Source: Azadirachta indica
Lineage: Eukaryota; Streptophyta; Magnoliopsida; Sapindales; Meliaceae
NCBI GenBank assembly: GCA_022749755.1
Contig: CM040441.1
Span: forward strand, 2,732,741 to 2,796,740
DNA length: 64,000 nt
Reading direction: 5' to 3'
Shown: one piece after another, positions 34,100-46,151 of the stretch
Layout: each line of letters begins with the position of its first letter
Position numbering within the stretch: the stretch's first letter is position 1
Notes under the pieces: generated by a model
Seen by the model: only the letters and a program-made list of their open reading frames with translations
Told to the model about the DNA's origin: nothing
Databases searched by the model: none
Made by a program: the position numbers and the translations under genes

Positions 34100-36700
34100 A
34101 TTCCGACACGTCGTACAATTGTGGCCAACTTTCTTACAGCGTGAGCATGTTTTTTTAACCACGTCTTCTCTCATAAATGGAATATGTTGTTTCCTCGATC
34201 GACCCGTCGGTACCCTCCCTCGAGGTGGTTCAATGATTATATTCTAAACCTATTGAGAACAATCTAATCACGCTAATTACCAACAAGATATATATTCTCT
34301 ACGTAGGCCAACACAGGTGCGCAATTTGTATAATAGTGGGAGTGAAGGCTGTTATATTATCCTCTAATAAAACAAGTTGCTGCAAGTGCATGTGGGCAAG
34401 GTAATTGCATTAGATCAAATTGCTGACATGTGCAACTCTTTACGTGTAAATCCATCATGTCTTCTTGTCCCATGCTTTTCACCTGAAATTCAAAACTGAA
34501 AATAGGGTACACCATTAATCGTTTTGATTCTACTTCATACTTGTTGACTATGGCTTGAGCCCATAGGGAAAGGGTTTGTGGTTTACATTTTGCGACTTCT
34601 TCCCTCTTATCATAGAACTACCCTTACATTACTGATCAGATCCAATCCAACAATGATACAATTGGGAGCATTCGTGCATCCCTCAATAGTACATTTATAC
34701 TCTCGGCGATATTGGTAGTCAGTGCGTTGTATCATCGCTTTGGAAACTATGCTCTAGCCCATCGATGAAAACCTACTTCATTCTCTAGGTAGTTTGTCGT
34801 TGTTGGATGTATACCCCTTAATTTGTCCATCCGATCATTGAACTCAACAAATGTATAAGCCTTAACAGTACTGTAATACCTAGTGAAAAATGTCTCTTAC
34901 TTTTTCTCCCGTATTCTAAATTTTGCCTTGATGTTTCTATAAATATGATAAGTACAAAAGCTGTGATATGCATCCAGGAAGACTGTAGCTATGCCTTTCT
35001 CAATGCTGTTGTGTCGATCCGAAACAAAAACCAAATCTGATGTTGGGCCAATTGCTTTACGGAGTTTTGATAAAAACCATTCCCAAGATGCGTGGTTCAT
35101 ATATTTCCAAATGCCATAAGATATATGTGATTGTTTTCGCCAACAGCAGTTGCCAAAAACAAAGTCTCATGATAGTTCCCCTTTAAAAAGGTACCATCAA
35201 GAGTAATTACCGAACGAATGGCTCCACGAAACCCTTGGATAGATGTACCAAAGGCTACGAAGAAATACAAGAAATGATTCTCGTCATCTTTTTCAATATG
35301 TGTGATTGTTTCAGGGTTTATCTCTTGTAACATGTGACAAAGTCGAGAGAGTGCCTTAAATGACTCCACTGGGTCTCCATTCACTAATCGATGCACTTCT
35401 TTTGCCAACCATGCCTTCCTATAAAATACAAGTACCCCATAATCATTATGTATGTCATCTCAAATGTTTTTGGTGTGTAAATTCTGCTAGGGTCTTGGAA
35501 TTCGCTCAAGACATGTTCACCAATTAGCCGGTTACTAACTTGTCAATGGCCATCTTGCATTTGATCACTTCAACATGTGTGCACACCCACAATTCGTGTG
35601 ACGCGGAAGTACCCATTATTTCCGTCATTATTTACAAAACGCATCTGCCACTTACATCCATCTACAATGCATTTTGCCTCAAAACGTGTCGTTGTTGATC
35701 GAAGAATGATGAACTGAAAATGCCTTCTCAACACTATAATACTCAAATAATGTCGTAACTCCTTCTTTGTTCTAAAAATCTACCCCATATGGACATTACC
35801 ATCTATTGAACTCAACATAACATCTGGAAACATAGTAAATGCCGTTGGCATGAGAGGAATAATACGGGTAGGAGCTAAACCCCTTATCGCATTATCTTCA
35901 TAGGCCGTTAATCTATTGGTCAGTGCCTTGCCATTAACATCCTCTCTTGTAATAGTATCCTCATCTCAATAATTCATTCGACTTCCTTCCTCATAATAAT
36001 ATGTTCTTTGCTTAGACAGTTGATTGTCAAAATAGTCATGTGTAGGATCTTCATTATATGAGGGTGGTGAACATACACCATAATTAACCAGCCCTTCATG
36101 ATGAGGTATTAAAAGATAAGATACCTATTCGGAGTGGAATTCACTGTGATCTTAAGAATTTTGTTTGTTATCTCCTAACATGTTATGGTCAAATAGTGTA
36201 CAAGTTGGTGGGTATATATTGTTAAAGGGACTACTGCCCCTAGAAGAGACAAATGAACATGCATGTGATTCTTAAATTATATCTTCAAAGGTAGTAGGCC
36301 GCGTCATTTTAGGTTCTTCAGATTCTGTGACTTCTGCTCCAACAATGCGGTCTAAAGTTATATACAACGGAGTCGAACCACCCAATCAAGAGCCATTGGC
36401 ATTAAACAAATGCACCAAAGACAACATATCATGGTCTTCAATTATATTAGCTAAAATAGGTGCAGTGGACAAGTCACCATACTCTTTATACTTCGCCTTT
36501 ATACAAAATTTGAATTCTTTTTGATTTATCCAAAGCTGGGTATATATCATGTTTGCTAAATTTTGGTAGTTAGAATTTCTTGTTATAGTAATAAATCAAA
36601 CTATTCCACCAACATGGTTCTGAATACCATCGTCAAATATTTCCCACAAACCGTTATAGTGAACAGAAAAAGTTACTAAATCTTCCACACCTGCATAAGT
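34100..36700 (-). pseudogene. MuDR-type Mutator-like transposase, degenerate
   Basis: Minus-strand reading from about 36690, after an intron-acceptor-like TATGCAG: VTFSVHYNGLWEIF (PB1-like N-terminus), then YITLDRIVGAEV. At about 35790-35600 the DNA-binding domain reads IFRTKKELRHYLSIIVLRRH, ARFEAKC-like and CKWQMRF. At 35408-35097 the MULE core reads VITLDGTFLKGNYHETLFLA with the first catalytic Asp. A small break at 35097 is followed by NHASWEWFLSKLRKAIG and LVFVSDRHNSIEKGI (second Asp). At about 34740 TTNIAESINVLLRDAR supplies the Glu motif. The SWIM finger CTCQQFDLMQLPCPHALAA lies at 34440-34381, and a zinc knuckle CSRCKKVGHNCTTC at about 34147-34106. Catalytic residues are present but stops and frameshifts (about 34900, 35097, 35540, 36270) disable it. 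Confidence 0.85.
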
Positions 36701-36880
36701 ACATAAGAATCCAATATTATTATAATATAAAAATACACCTAAATGGGAATAAATTGGAAGTTTACCCCGAGAACTTGGCTCATTAACCAAATTTGAGTAC
36801 TTCAACTTATCTACAAATAGATTGAGCAACTCAATCCCACAATCTCTAGGATACTTGTTGAAATTACATAATTACTGTTA

Positions 36881-39800
36881 CACTGTTAAATTAAACTCTT
36901 ACAAATAATTCTGGAAACATCATCTAATTGTAGAAGGATTAGATGAAAATTAAAGTGTACTCTATCATATCATTCTTAAAAAACAGAAGAAATTTCTTAG
37001 TGTGAGATATACAAGGAAACAACATAATATTACAAAAATAAAATGCAATAAGATTTGTATTTATTTATAATTTAACAATCGAGATCTAAAATTAGGTGAC
37101 TTTTGATGTTGATAATTTAGTGATTATATTCACTATTAAATTGCATAGATTAATGAATGAAAATTTGTATCCAAAATTACGTTAAAAAGAAAATTGTTTA
37201 CTTCAGCTTAAAAAGTCACATTGAGAGAGAAGTTATCAAACTTATCATATCTCCACCCACCGCAGCTTCCCTAGTTCAAATGTGAACGGTTAATACAAGA
37301 ATTTTAATAGTTATATACATCATTGCTCTGTTCTTTTTTTTTTCAGTATTATTATTTTTTACTATACATACTCTTGAAAAAACTCATAATATTTGACAGT
37401 GTTTTTCTAGGTCAATCAAAAGAGTGCAAAATATTTATTGATAAATATAATTGGCTAAAATATGTTAAATTTCTTGTTATACACATTTTTACTTTTATGT
37501 TTCATATTTTATATTTTTTGTTTAAATTTAATACTTCAATTTGTAAATTTAATGAAATTTTGCATTAAAATTTTTTAATTTTTACATTATATATTACTTC
37601 AATTCTTTGTATTACCTTTACATATAGTTAAAGAATATAAATTTCTTAATTGATTATTTAGAAGTTATTTGGTTGGTACTAGACAAAGGTTTTTAAAAAT
37701 TAAAAAGGTCAATTTTCTTTTATTAGAAGAAATTTAAAATTTAGGTTTTTAACAATAGAGTTTTTTTGACCTTTTTGGAAACGTGAAATTATTTAAAATA
37801 TTTTTATTTTATTTAAAAATTTTTATGTTATTTCTTTAAAGTAAAGTATTAAAAACTTATAGAAATTACTCAATTTTTTCTAAAAATTTTTTTTATAATA
37901 ATTAAAAAATTAATAAATTTTTATTAAAAAATCTACTTATAAAAATTCTGTTAATAAAATGTCTACTCTCAAAACTTCTACTTGAAAGGATATACTAAAC
38001 AGGCCCTTAACATTACGTCTTATATCACTAGCGAGAAAGTAATTTGACTACATTAAAAGCTCTATACCTTTGTAACTTATTAAAACCTACTGCAGTGAGT
38101 TTGACTTTACAAGCTATGGTTCTCCTAATTTGGCATATGCATTTTGAAACCAAAAAATAAGATTGTCACATCTTAATCACAATACTAGTGTTAAATATTT
38201 GAAATAATGTATTAATAAGCTTAATTGCAAAAACATTAATATAATAAAATTCAATTAAAAATTTATTCAGTTCAATATGTACAGTCAAGCAAATAATGTT
38301 TAAAGTTTTTAATCTGTGTTGTAAAATGAAGGGACATATTTGATATTTCCTTTAGCAAATAAGGGTATATAGTCACAGCACTTTCAGTGACGTTGAAAAA
38401 GGGCAACGTCATATATTACAAAACTAATATTGAAATAAGATTTGTATTTAATTATAATTAATAGTCGAAGTATAAAATGAAAAGGTAATATTTGACATTG
38501 ACAACTTAGTAATATATCTACTATTGAATTGCATAGATAATTACTGAAAATTTTTATTTAAAATTTAGTAATGAAAAACATTCATTTTAACTTAAATTGT
38601 TCATTGAGAAAGGTCAAAGTCATTAATCATTCTTAACTTAAAAAACAAATTTTGAAAAGGAAAAATGCCCTAAAATTCTCTCAAATTTAACCTAATACCT
38701 CGTCACTAAAAAGTTTAAAAAATATTTCGTTACGTCTTACCGTGGTATAAGATTAAAGAAAAATAGTACAAAATTTAACCTTGACATAAATTTAAAAATA
38801 AATGGGTCCCATAGGATTAGACTATGTCTAGCATATTTGTCAATTTGTGTGCTCAAAATAATAATTTTTTAACTTTGATGTGAAATTAAAGACTAATTGA
38901 TTAGTTTGATGGCAAAATAAATTGGTTTAGACATAAAATAATATTTTTTTTTACTTTGACAGGAATTAAATAATAATTTCATAATTAAATAATAATTTAT
39001 TGTGTTTAAACAAAAATTAAATTGTAGTTACAAAACTACATAATACAATTAAATGATATTTAAATTAAATTAAATGATAATTATCCTAACACATGGCATT
39101 TGATTGGCTGCAACATTTCTTCCTTATACCATTTTTCACTCTCTCCTCTTTTGCTTTTTTTTTTTTTTTTTTCAGGTGCATATGCTCTAATCCAAACACC
39201 CTTCATCTCTCTCATAGAACAAACCAATTCTTCAATTTTCTATTTCCGATTATATCTACCGTACATTTTGTTTTCAACATCTTAGCTTCACCCTCCTCTT
39301 CCTCGGTTTCTCTACTTTTTTATGCTATTATCTCCTTTTGCATGCATTTCTTTCCTCAAATTCACGTCACTTCTTCAACCAGCACTACGCCCCTATTTAT
39401 CAAGGACTTCTCCAACTCCATGGCTGCCAATCAACGAAGGAACAAACAAAAAGAGATAGCAGGTTTGATTATTCAACAACTAAAGATAAGAAATTAAAAG
39501 AAAATATTTTATTTCAAGATTGCAAATTTTGCCCAAAATCATAATTTCACAAATTCTTCTTTCTCTTCAACCAAAATTCAATTTTTTCACCAATCAAGTT
39601 TGTCAATCCTTTTCCTCTGTAAACAAAAATCTTCAAAGTCTTTCGCTGTTTCATCTTCCCCTCAATCCCTTCCCACCACCACTACTGTTGGGTTGGGCTT
39701 TACTCCTATTTAGAGAAAGCCCAATTTTGAAGCACACATGGTTAAACGTATTTTTTAACTTTGTTTTGTGGCTATATAAGGTGTGTGTGTGATAAGAGTA

Positions 39801-40181
39801 GTGCAAGCCATAAGACAGAAAGACTGCACTTTATCAGAAAATTTCAGTCCTACATAGTTTTCATCAAGCTAACGATCGGGTGGCGATTTGAACTTCGTTT
39901 TAGCTCAAATTTTACTTAAAGATTCTACACACATAGTTCTTGATTCTGGACGGTGTGATTGACCATCAAAGCTCTTTAGGACGTCCAAAATTTATGTTTA
40001 TGGTAACTCTAATTTTCAGAATTTTTCTGTAGTCTTATTTTGGCTCTTTCACTTTGGTGTTGATCTATTGGTGTATTTGGTAAGGTTTTTTTTGGCTCTC
40101 ACTTTGTGATTGAGTTCTTATTTGTTTCTAAAACTGAAAGTATGTGATTGAGTTCTTATTTTTTTGGCTCTCACTTTGTGA
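36881..40181. other. AT-rich non-coding spacer (unit 2)
   Basis: This is the copy of 17621-20906. No gene is supported. The 134-codon frame at 39093-39497 is phenylalanine- and serine-rich and is stopped early in unit 1. The leader-like segment with TATATAAGG lies at about 39772 and the short 27-bp tandem repeats at 40090-40195. Confidence 0.5.
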
Positions 40182-41212
40182 TTGAGTTCTTACTACAATA
40201 CCTTACGTCTGTATAATTGCTTCGTTCATGTAACATCGGATTTTTGGAGAGTTTTATTGCTGAACTATTGTCACAATAGGCTGTTTTTCTTTTATGACCA
40301 TGAAACATTACCTGAACCCATCATTAAAAAAAAAATAATTAGAAGTGCTTTTTCTGTCATTAGGATCTCCAACATAACCACTATCTATGAAGCAAATAAA
40401 TATGACTTTTCTCTTTGTTTGTAGAAGAATATAAAATCAGTTGTACCATATCTACAACTTCTTTTGGCAACTAAAAATAACATCACAGCTTATTATGATT
40501 TTCTTAGTGTTACGATTGGTAACATGTAAGCTTTTTGATTGATCACTAACACCAAAGAAAATACATTTTTTTTCCGTTTGTGATCCAGATTTTTCCTCAT
40601 TATTTGGAATGCGGACATATGTGATGCACCCAAAAATTTTGATGTGATCAATGGTTGGTCTACGACTGCTCTATAAATTGAATCAAGAATTGCCCAAACC
40701 GAAAGCTCTAGAAATTCTCTTCATCGAACAAAAAATCACTTTTACAAGGATAGGTTTTGCTTCTAAATTGAATCAAGAATGTTTAACGGAATGATGGATC
40801 CACAATATATTAAATATATCTAAATTAAACACACCTAGTGCTAAATCTGAAGTCTTCTTGATCACCCATTGACCCCGTCCAGGTAATTACAACTCACGCG
40901 CACAAGAAAATCTATCACTGGACAAAAGATGAGAGTTCCCTACAAGTATCTTAATATCTTTTTGACAATCCGTATATCATAGCCTTGGTGGGTGCTTGAA
41001 ATATCCAGCCTTGTAAATGTGAGGTATTGTAGACTTCTAACAAGGCTATGATACACCATTGCGTTTACAAGATTATTGTCATCTGGAAAAAGGGTCATTT
41101 TAACAGCAATAGGTGTGTTTATAGTGGAGCAATTTTATGTGTTTGCTCGAGTCAAAATATCTTTTGTGTATTTGGCCTGAGAGAGAAAAATTCCTTTATT
41201 GAAGGGTTTTAC
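40182..41212 (-). pseudogene. Ty1/Copia pol remnants, minus strand, scrambled (unit 2)
   Basis: This duplicates 20907-21935 with the same scrambled order (RT end and RNase H start, integrase C-terminus, RNase H core) and the same stops. The rearrangement therefore happened before the tandem duplication. Confidence 0.7.
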
Positions 41213-41239
41213 TTCTGTACTGAGGAAGTATTGTAGTTG

Positions 41240-42258
41240 ACCAAGGTCAATATTTCCACAATTGAGTTTGTACAATCTTCAACCCAAACCGAAACAATTA
41301 CTCATCCTTTGCTTACTCAAAGCAAACTAAAGAAAAATCCTATCTTGGCCTTGTAAATCAGCCATCATAAAGAACCCAAAACTCTTTGAATAGCACTCAA
41401 GAACATGTTACGGGTCATAGCAATGAAAGAACTTCAAGCGCTTCATCATAATTAAATTGGACCTTGGTTCTTTGTGAGGCAGGAAGAAATATCATAGGAT
41501 CCAAATAGGTTTATCATCGGCTCCGTCGATAACTTTAAAGCAAGATTAGTTGCTAAAGGCTTCATGCAAATACTTGGGATTGACTTCGATGAGACCTTTA
41601 GTCCAGTCATTAACCTACCACTATTAGACTTGTTCTCGCCATTGTTGTACACTCAATATGGACAATGAAACAATTAGATGTTTGTAATGCCTTCCTACAT
41701 GGCAACCTAACTGAGACAATTTATATGGAACAACCTTCTAGCTTCCAAGAGTCTATCCATCCAAGTCATGTCTATAAACTACAAAAGGCACCCTATGGCT
41801 TAAAGCATGGTTTGAATGTCTTTCCAATGCTTTAATAGGCCTTATTTTCCATGGTAACAAACCTGACACCTCTTTCTTTATTCTTAATAAAAATCCTACA
41901 ATTATTCTTATATTAGTTTGTGTTGATGATGTTATTATCATAGGTAACAATGACATTGCCATCGACTCCATCATCAACACACTCGGTGACATATTTGTTG
42001 CAAGAAATTGGCATTCCACTCTCAAAAACACCACTCCTCCTTTGTGGCAATATGAGTGCCATTCATATCACAAGAAATCTGGTTTTCACGACCCAAAAGA
42101 ACACATAGAACTTGATGTTCATTTTGTACGGGAAAAAGTAGTTCAAGGCTCCCTTTTGACATAGCATATTCCTGCACATCTTCAAATAGCTGATACATTC
42201 ACAAGCCATTAGCCAAATAACCCTTTCTATCCTTACGATACACATTGGGAGTGCATCA
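41240..42258 (+). pseudogene. Ty1/Copia reverse transcriptase and RNase H remnant, plus strand (unit 2)
   Basis: This duplicates 21960-22980. It differs by a one-base loss at about 41612 (SPVIN instead of SPVIKP) that adds a frameshift in the RT core, and by retaining VCVDDVIIIG at about 41915, where unit 1 reads FCVDD. Otherwise it has the same internal deletion and the same RNase H tail (HIELDVHFVREKV). Confidence 0.8.
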
Positions 42259-42262
42259 CATG

Positions 42263-42560
42263 ACATTGCCCACCTTGAGGCTAATAAGAAAAGATATCAA
42301 AAGTAGATATTATGATTTTCTTGTCTCATTGACTCTAGTTAATAAAAGGAAAATCATCATCATAAAAGGAAAAATCATCATAATGTTCTATGTCTCATTG
42401 ACTCTAGTTAATAAAGAAAAAAAATCAATCAAGAAATGATCAACAGCTAGAATATCTCTAATGGCTAGAAGATCAATCTCTCTTTAGAAAAAATAATTCC
42501 TTATAACATTCCTTATTAAACTTTTCTTGTATGTATTTAATCCTTGGAAGCTTAGAATTT
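42263..42560 (+). repeat. Putative 3' LTR segment of the Copia remnant (unit 2)
   Basis: Copy of 22985-23290, with the same pair of imperfect 40-bp repeats and a few substitutions. Confidence 0.45.
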
Positions 42561-45500
42561 TGATTATTAGTGAAGGCTACTTCTATGAATGATTCCAAAA
42601 TTGCATGCAGTTATTATGATGATGTTGGCCATATAAGTTTTCCATGCCCCATTAACAAAAATGCATTTATAGTGTTAAAAAAATATTGGTTGCGAAAGGA
42701 ACCAAAACTAACACTCAAGGACCTAAAGCCTTTTGGGTACTAAAGTGCAAAACTTGAATATTTTTGTAGGTAACACAATTAGGAAATAATGGGCGGTTCC
42801 TTGATAAGGACTTGTTGTGGGAAGAGAAACACTTAATGAAATGCACTATGACATATGCTTGCCAAACAAAATAATGTATCACACAAACCTCAATACCTGA
42901 ATAGGCAAGTTTGTTATAAGGTCAAATAAATCCGTTACCACATAATGGATTATACATTGTGGGTTGCATTAACAAAATTTTAGGGTTATCATAAGATGTT
43001 GACACTAAGCGTAAACCTAACAGCCCTAATCTAACTTAGAGCGAGATTGCTGTTAGAAGAGTTAAAAGTATTTTGAGTAGCTAAAAGTCATTTTAAGTGT
43101 TTGGTAAAAATTTTTCATCATGACTTTTGACAAAATTACCTTATTTTACAATAGGTTTTAGAAAATAAAAAAAGAGTTGCTTTCGAAACAGATTTTGGAA
43201 AGCAATTTTATTTGTAAACATAATACCAAATATACCCATTTAAAATTAGAAAAACCCAAAATTATCCCTAAAACAATTATTAAATTTTAACTTTAATTAG
43301 GAAATGAAATTATTAAAATCAAAATATTTTTTCTTTTTATTGCTTTTTTATTTTTTTGAAAATATGATTAAAATTGTTATATTTTCTGCTATAAATTATT
43401 TCAAAGTGTTATGTGTGTATATAAACAAATACTTAGTTAAAATTAAATTTCATTTATTAGTACTATTAAATATGTACATTTTGGTAATTATGATTACTGC
43501 AATATTTTAACAATAAAATTTATGAAACAGACAAAACTGTTTTTGAAATTTATGGCACTTTTAAAAATAAAATTTTGTAAATAGTAAATTGATTCTGTTC
43601 AACATTAATTCTTTCTACAAATACTAAAATTATCTTATTTTAAAATCTATAACAATCTCAAACTAATCCTAAATATCTTCAAACAAATTTATTAAAAAAA
43701 TAATATATTTTTACCTTTAATTCTTTGAAACTGTACATTCGAAAATTAAGATAATAATTTGTAAATTATAGTAGACATAGGTTGATCAAAATATTTTAGA
43801 ATTTTGAAACATCAAAAATAAATTTAATTACATTTTAACTTTTGAAAATCAAGCTTCTTTCTAACAATCTTCAATATTTGCATTTAAACAACTTAAAAAT
43901 TTATACTATAATTTTCACTATCAATAGCTATCAGCATAAAATATAAAATAATTAATTGAGGCTTTAATATTCTTTTGAAAGATTGAAATAAATTTAAATA
44001 AATTTTATTGTAGATCATGCAAATATGTCAAAAATGTATTTAAAAACTTAATGTCCCTGAAGTAAATTTTTAGGTAATTATGAACGTAAGTATACATAAA
44101 CATTTTATTTACTGTTGCAATTTAATTTTATCCAACACTTTGAAAAGAACAAAATGTATTTAAAGATATTTAGGGCCCATTTGAATTAAATACAATTCTC
44201 AATTTCTTAAAAAATAAATATTGAAAACACATGCTTGGTAACATTATTTTGAAAAGCTATTGAAAGAATATTAAAGAAAAACGTGTTTGGTGATCTTATA
44301 TAAATTTATTTTAAGAAATTATTGTAAAAATTATTTTAAAATGCAGTGTAAATTAAGAAAGGAAAATTATTGTTTTAAGAGTTTTTAGTTTTTCTAAACT
44401 CTATCTACTACAATCTAGTTATAACTAAACTCTATAATCCAGTTATACCTCTTTTTTTACTTTCTCATGTATTTCTATTTTTTCTCTCCTCTCCGTTATG
44501 AACTCTTTCTTTTTCAAAACATAAAACTTTTCTTTGATATCAAAAGAAGAAAGACGAAACATTGTTTCTTGTTCGATAATTACCGTAAAAATGAAAATGC
44601 CTTTTTAAAAAGTTTAAAAAAAAAGAAATTTGGAAGAATTTTTCCTGCTTGTTTAAACATCGTTGTTTAAGAACACAAAATTGGGTTCATATATAATCTT
44701 TGATTAATTTTAACGTTATCTTTTATAATTTGCTATTCATAATTAAGAATAAACATTTGTTGACAATTAATTTATAACGGGTATTATGTGGATCAATTGA
44801 TTGTTTTTTATGAACCATTCACATCTGTAGGTTTTATTTTACATTCGTGATATATATAATTCGCTGTTTAATAAAACTACTGCTGAAGCAAATGGAAAAC
44901 ATGTTCTCAAATATTGTGCTACACATTTATTTTAAATTTTAAATTTTAAATTATGTTTTAAATAATATGTATGAATCATTTTCAAAATCAAAATTTTAAA
45001 ATTACGATTCAATATTTTAATTTTGAAAACTATTTTTGAAGAATAAATTAAAGAAATTCTTTGTTTCTCGGATCAATTAAAATTTTGAATCACGTAAATT
45101 GCTTTTCCATATTCTAAATTTTTGTGTAAATAAATCATTTAGAAAAAATCATATCTTTTATTTTGATTAAAGTCTACATCTAGTTTTCTGCAAATTATAG
45201 TAATACGCTTATCTTAAACTTTAATATATATATATATATATAACCTGTTTCATGTAAAAGTTGAACATATTCTCTATAAATATGGATTCGTGGACCAGTG
45301 ATGTTGACTATTTTCTAAGTTTAACCCAACAATTTTGTTTATTTTTTATTGTTCACTAATAGTAAAGATAATTAGAACTTTAATAACTATTTCTAGATGA
45401 ATTTGACAATAATAATTTTGGTACCTTAGGTCATAAAAACTTATTTTATATTTGGCTAGTGAAAAAGGAAACGCTAAAACGAATCCTTAAGCACAAAGTT

Positions 45501-45636
45501 TTAAATTTAGTGCGTTTAATTCACAAAAGAAATAACATCTTTTAACATTCTTAACTACAAATAAATGAAATTAATAAAAATATCACCTACCAAGTTTATA
45601 ATACGTTTTAAAATCGTAAACATCGATTTGTCATCA
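42561..45636. other. AT-rich non-coding spacer (unit 2)
   Basis: Copy of 23291-26370. No gene is supported. The T-run block at 43325-43360 is interrupted by C and GC bases, which opens a spurious 68-codon frame at 43304. Confidence 0.45.
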
Positions 45637-45644
45637 TATAAAAG
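45637..45644 (+). promoter_or_regulatory. TATA box of prolamin-like gene copy 2
   Basis: TATAAAAG lies 86 bp upstream of the start codon, identical to copy 1. The flanking region differs by a few bases. Confidence 0.6.
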
Positions 45645-45722
45645 AGGTTGTTCCAATACTTTTTATTTCATTCAAAAAACTATCCCCTCTAAAATATTAG
45701 GGACAAAACATATACAAGTAAT

Positions 45723-46097
45723 ATGCGAGGCATGGAGTCCCCATCTTTCGAGAGATCTATTTTGCTTTTTAGTATGTTTGTCATGCTCTCATCAGTTCTT
45801 GTTGCAGCTAAAGATCTTGTGCCTTTACCTTTACTACCAAAGGAAACTCACGATTTTCTAGAACATTGCGGAACCAAGTTACAACCAGCATGTGGCGAGG
45901 CTATCAAAGCGAGTGTGTACAAGCATGAGAATCTATCTCCTGAATGTTGCCAACAACTTATAGCTGAGGGATGGGCTTGTCACAATGAGTTTGTGCGAGT
46001 AACTGCACCATACTACCCTGAGAAAAATATTGCAGATGTTTTTGCTAGAAGTGGTCATGTTTGGCATGAGTGTATTATTCATTCTCCAAAACAATAA
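45723..46097 (+). CDS. ECA1/prolamin-like secreted cysteine-rich protein (copy 2)
   Basis: This is a 124-residue ORF identical to copy 1 except residue 7 (Leu to Pro, CTA to CCA), just before the hydrophobic core of the signal peptide. All six cysteines (49, 57, 75, 76, 86, 117) and the rest of the mature domain are unchanged, and I found no other base difference in the 375-bp coding region. TATA box and AATAAA (46146-46151) are kept. The Pro substitution lies in the charged N-region and should not abolish secretion. The gene was duplicated with the surrounding 14.7-kb block. Whether both copies are expressed cannot be judged from sequence. Confidence 0.85.
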   Translation: MRGMESPSFERSILLFSMFVMLSSVLVAAKDLVPLPLLPKETHDFLEHCGTKLQPACGEAIKASVYKHENLSPECCQQLIAEGWACHNEFVRVTAPYYPEKNIADVFARSGHVWHECIIHSPKQ

Positions 46098-46145
46098 ATA
46101 GCTTGCTTTAATCCATAATGTAAACTTGAAAATGTTTTAGAAGAG

Positions 46146-46151
46146 AATAAA
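46146..46151 (+). terminator. Poly(A) signal of prolamin-like gene copy 2
   Basis: AATAAA lies 49 bp after the stop, as in copy 1. Confidence 0.5.

Larger units (their letters stand above)
31882..36739. mobile_element. Mutator-like element with transposase and Ulp1-type protease, truncated
   Basis: This 4,858-bp segment is absent from unit 1. It carries a minus-strand MuDR-type transposase (about 36700-34100) and a plus-strand C48 (Ulp1-like) peptidase (about 32330-32868), arranged convergently. Plant Mutator-like elements carrying a Ulp1 gene beside the transposase are known (the KI-MULE/Kaonashi type). The right junction lies in what looks like a transposase intron, so the right terminus and first exon are lost together with 262 bp of host LRR. 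No terminal inverted repeats or target-site duplication could be identified. Confidence 0.8.
30687..36880 (+). pseudogene. MIK2-like LRR receptor kinase pseudogene 3 (unit 2), split by a Mutator-like element
   Basis: The left part is 30687-31881 and the right part 36740-36880. From ATG 30687 the signal-peptide region is open (MESLSFKHKILVFSLVSP), followed by the N-terminal cap SSTSIEEAHTLLNQKVSLHQ. Frameshifts begin after the LLASWNL region at about 30880, and the LRR block resumes open at 31318-31773 (LSGNHLNGVIPLSFGNLTN). Unlike unit 1 it reads SFIPQQIGNLLKL without the internal stop. At 31881 the LRR sequence breaks and resumes at 36740 inside a later repeat (WEXKLEVYPELG-like region, equivalent to 17469 of unit 1), ending again at LGYLLKLH. 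262 bp of LRR is missing. No kinase sequence is present. Confidence 0.85.

Noticed and set aside
39093..39497. 134-codon plus-strand frame
   Set aside because: Phe/Ser-rich low complexity; the unit 1 copy (from 19826) has a stop after the T-run. Likely chance.
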